Of a DNA stretch of 64,000 nucleotides, positions 63,994 through 64,000 are shown one piece after another (position 1 is the first letter of the stretch; the number at the start of each line of letters is the position of its first letter). The translations under genes were made by a program, and so were the position numbers. The stretch covers positions 1 through 64,000 of the forward strand of contig JADJXF010000025.1 of NCBI GenBank assembly GCA_016715995.1. The letters run 5' to 3'. This DNA is from Flavobacteriales bacterium (GTDB lineage Bacteria; Bacteroidota; Bacteroidia; Flavobacteriales_F; PHOS-HE28). A model generated the notes under the pieces. It did not search any database. It was not told where the DNA came from and saw only the letters and a program-made list of their open reading frames with translations.

Positions 63994-64000
63994 GGCTGTT

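Overview
The window is a 64 kb, GC-rich, gene-dense chromosome segment of a Bacteroidota bacterium, most likely an uncultured high-GC member of the Flavobacteriales. The evidence is a giant SprB-repeat protein with a type IX secretion (T9SS) gliding-type C-terminus followed by PorP/SprF and a PD40-OmpA lipoprotein, a T9SS-sorted M1 peptidase, a GWxTD protein, lipid A genes (lpxH, lpxK), the gene order secY-map-infA-rpmJ-rpsM, and a TTG/TAnnTTTG-type promoter in front of the tRNA. Transfer looks limited: one lower-GC islet with a HEPN-type ORF and one small inverted-repeat element.

Layout. 1-9.4 kb: the 3' part of gapA (+), then a tightly packed minus-strand run lpxK, punA, gatB, TlpA-like thioredoxin, M1 peptidase with a barrel-like C-terminus, and lpxH. 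9.5-20 kb: nif3-family, zinc-ribbon coiled-coil protein, FadL-like porin and a Trp/Gly-rich lipoprotein, proS, an unknown gene, tRNA-Glu, rmuC, GWxTD protein and rlmB. 20-30 kb: surface adhesin operon (small secreted protein, 2336-residue SprB-like protein, PorP/SprF, OmpA-PD40). 30-39.7 kb: helical protein of unknown role, T9SS M1 peptidase, LtaS-like enzyme, an unknown exported protein, enolase and carA. 39.8-53.1 kb: a purine catabolic cluster (guaD, xanthine dehydrogenase subunits, CitE-like DUF6986-type protein, uraH, uraD, allantoicase, allantoinase, PuuD, xdhC) that reads as a nearly complete route from guanine to ureidoglycolate. It is interrupted by the low-GC islet and the inverted-repeat element. 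53.2-64 kb: the spc/alpha ribosomal operon, rplP back to rplQ, on the minus strand.

The most unusual signal is a set of short dispersed repeats that share a 7-base period and usually form imperfect palindromes. Copies lie at gene ends (gapA, the GWxTD gene), between operon genes (rplQ/rpoA, uraD/uraH, carA/eno), inside two enzymes in the same reading phase (lpxK and allB), and as terminal inverted repeats of a ~490-base element encoding a 23S-intervening-sequence-type four-helix-bundle protein. I propose, as inference only, that such proteins could be involved in spreading these palindromes, by analogy with RAYT/REP systems.

Four genes (gatB, carA, xdhB, the DUF6986-type gene) are each interrupted by what looks like one extra base. 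Because all four are the same kind of change and the reading frames are otherwise intact, sequencing or assembly error is more likely than gene decay.
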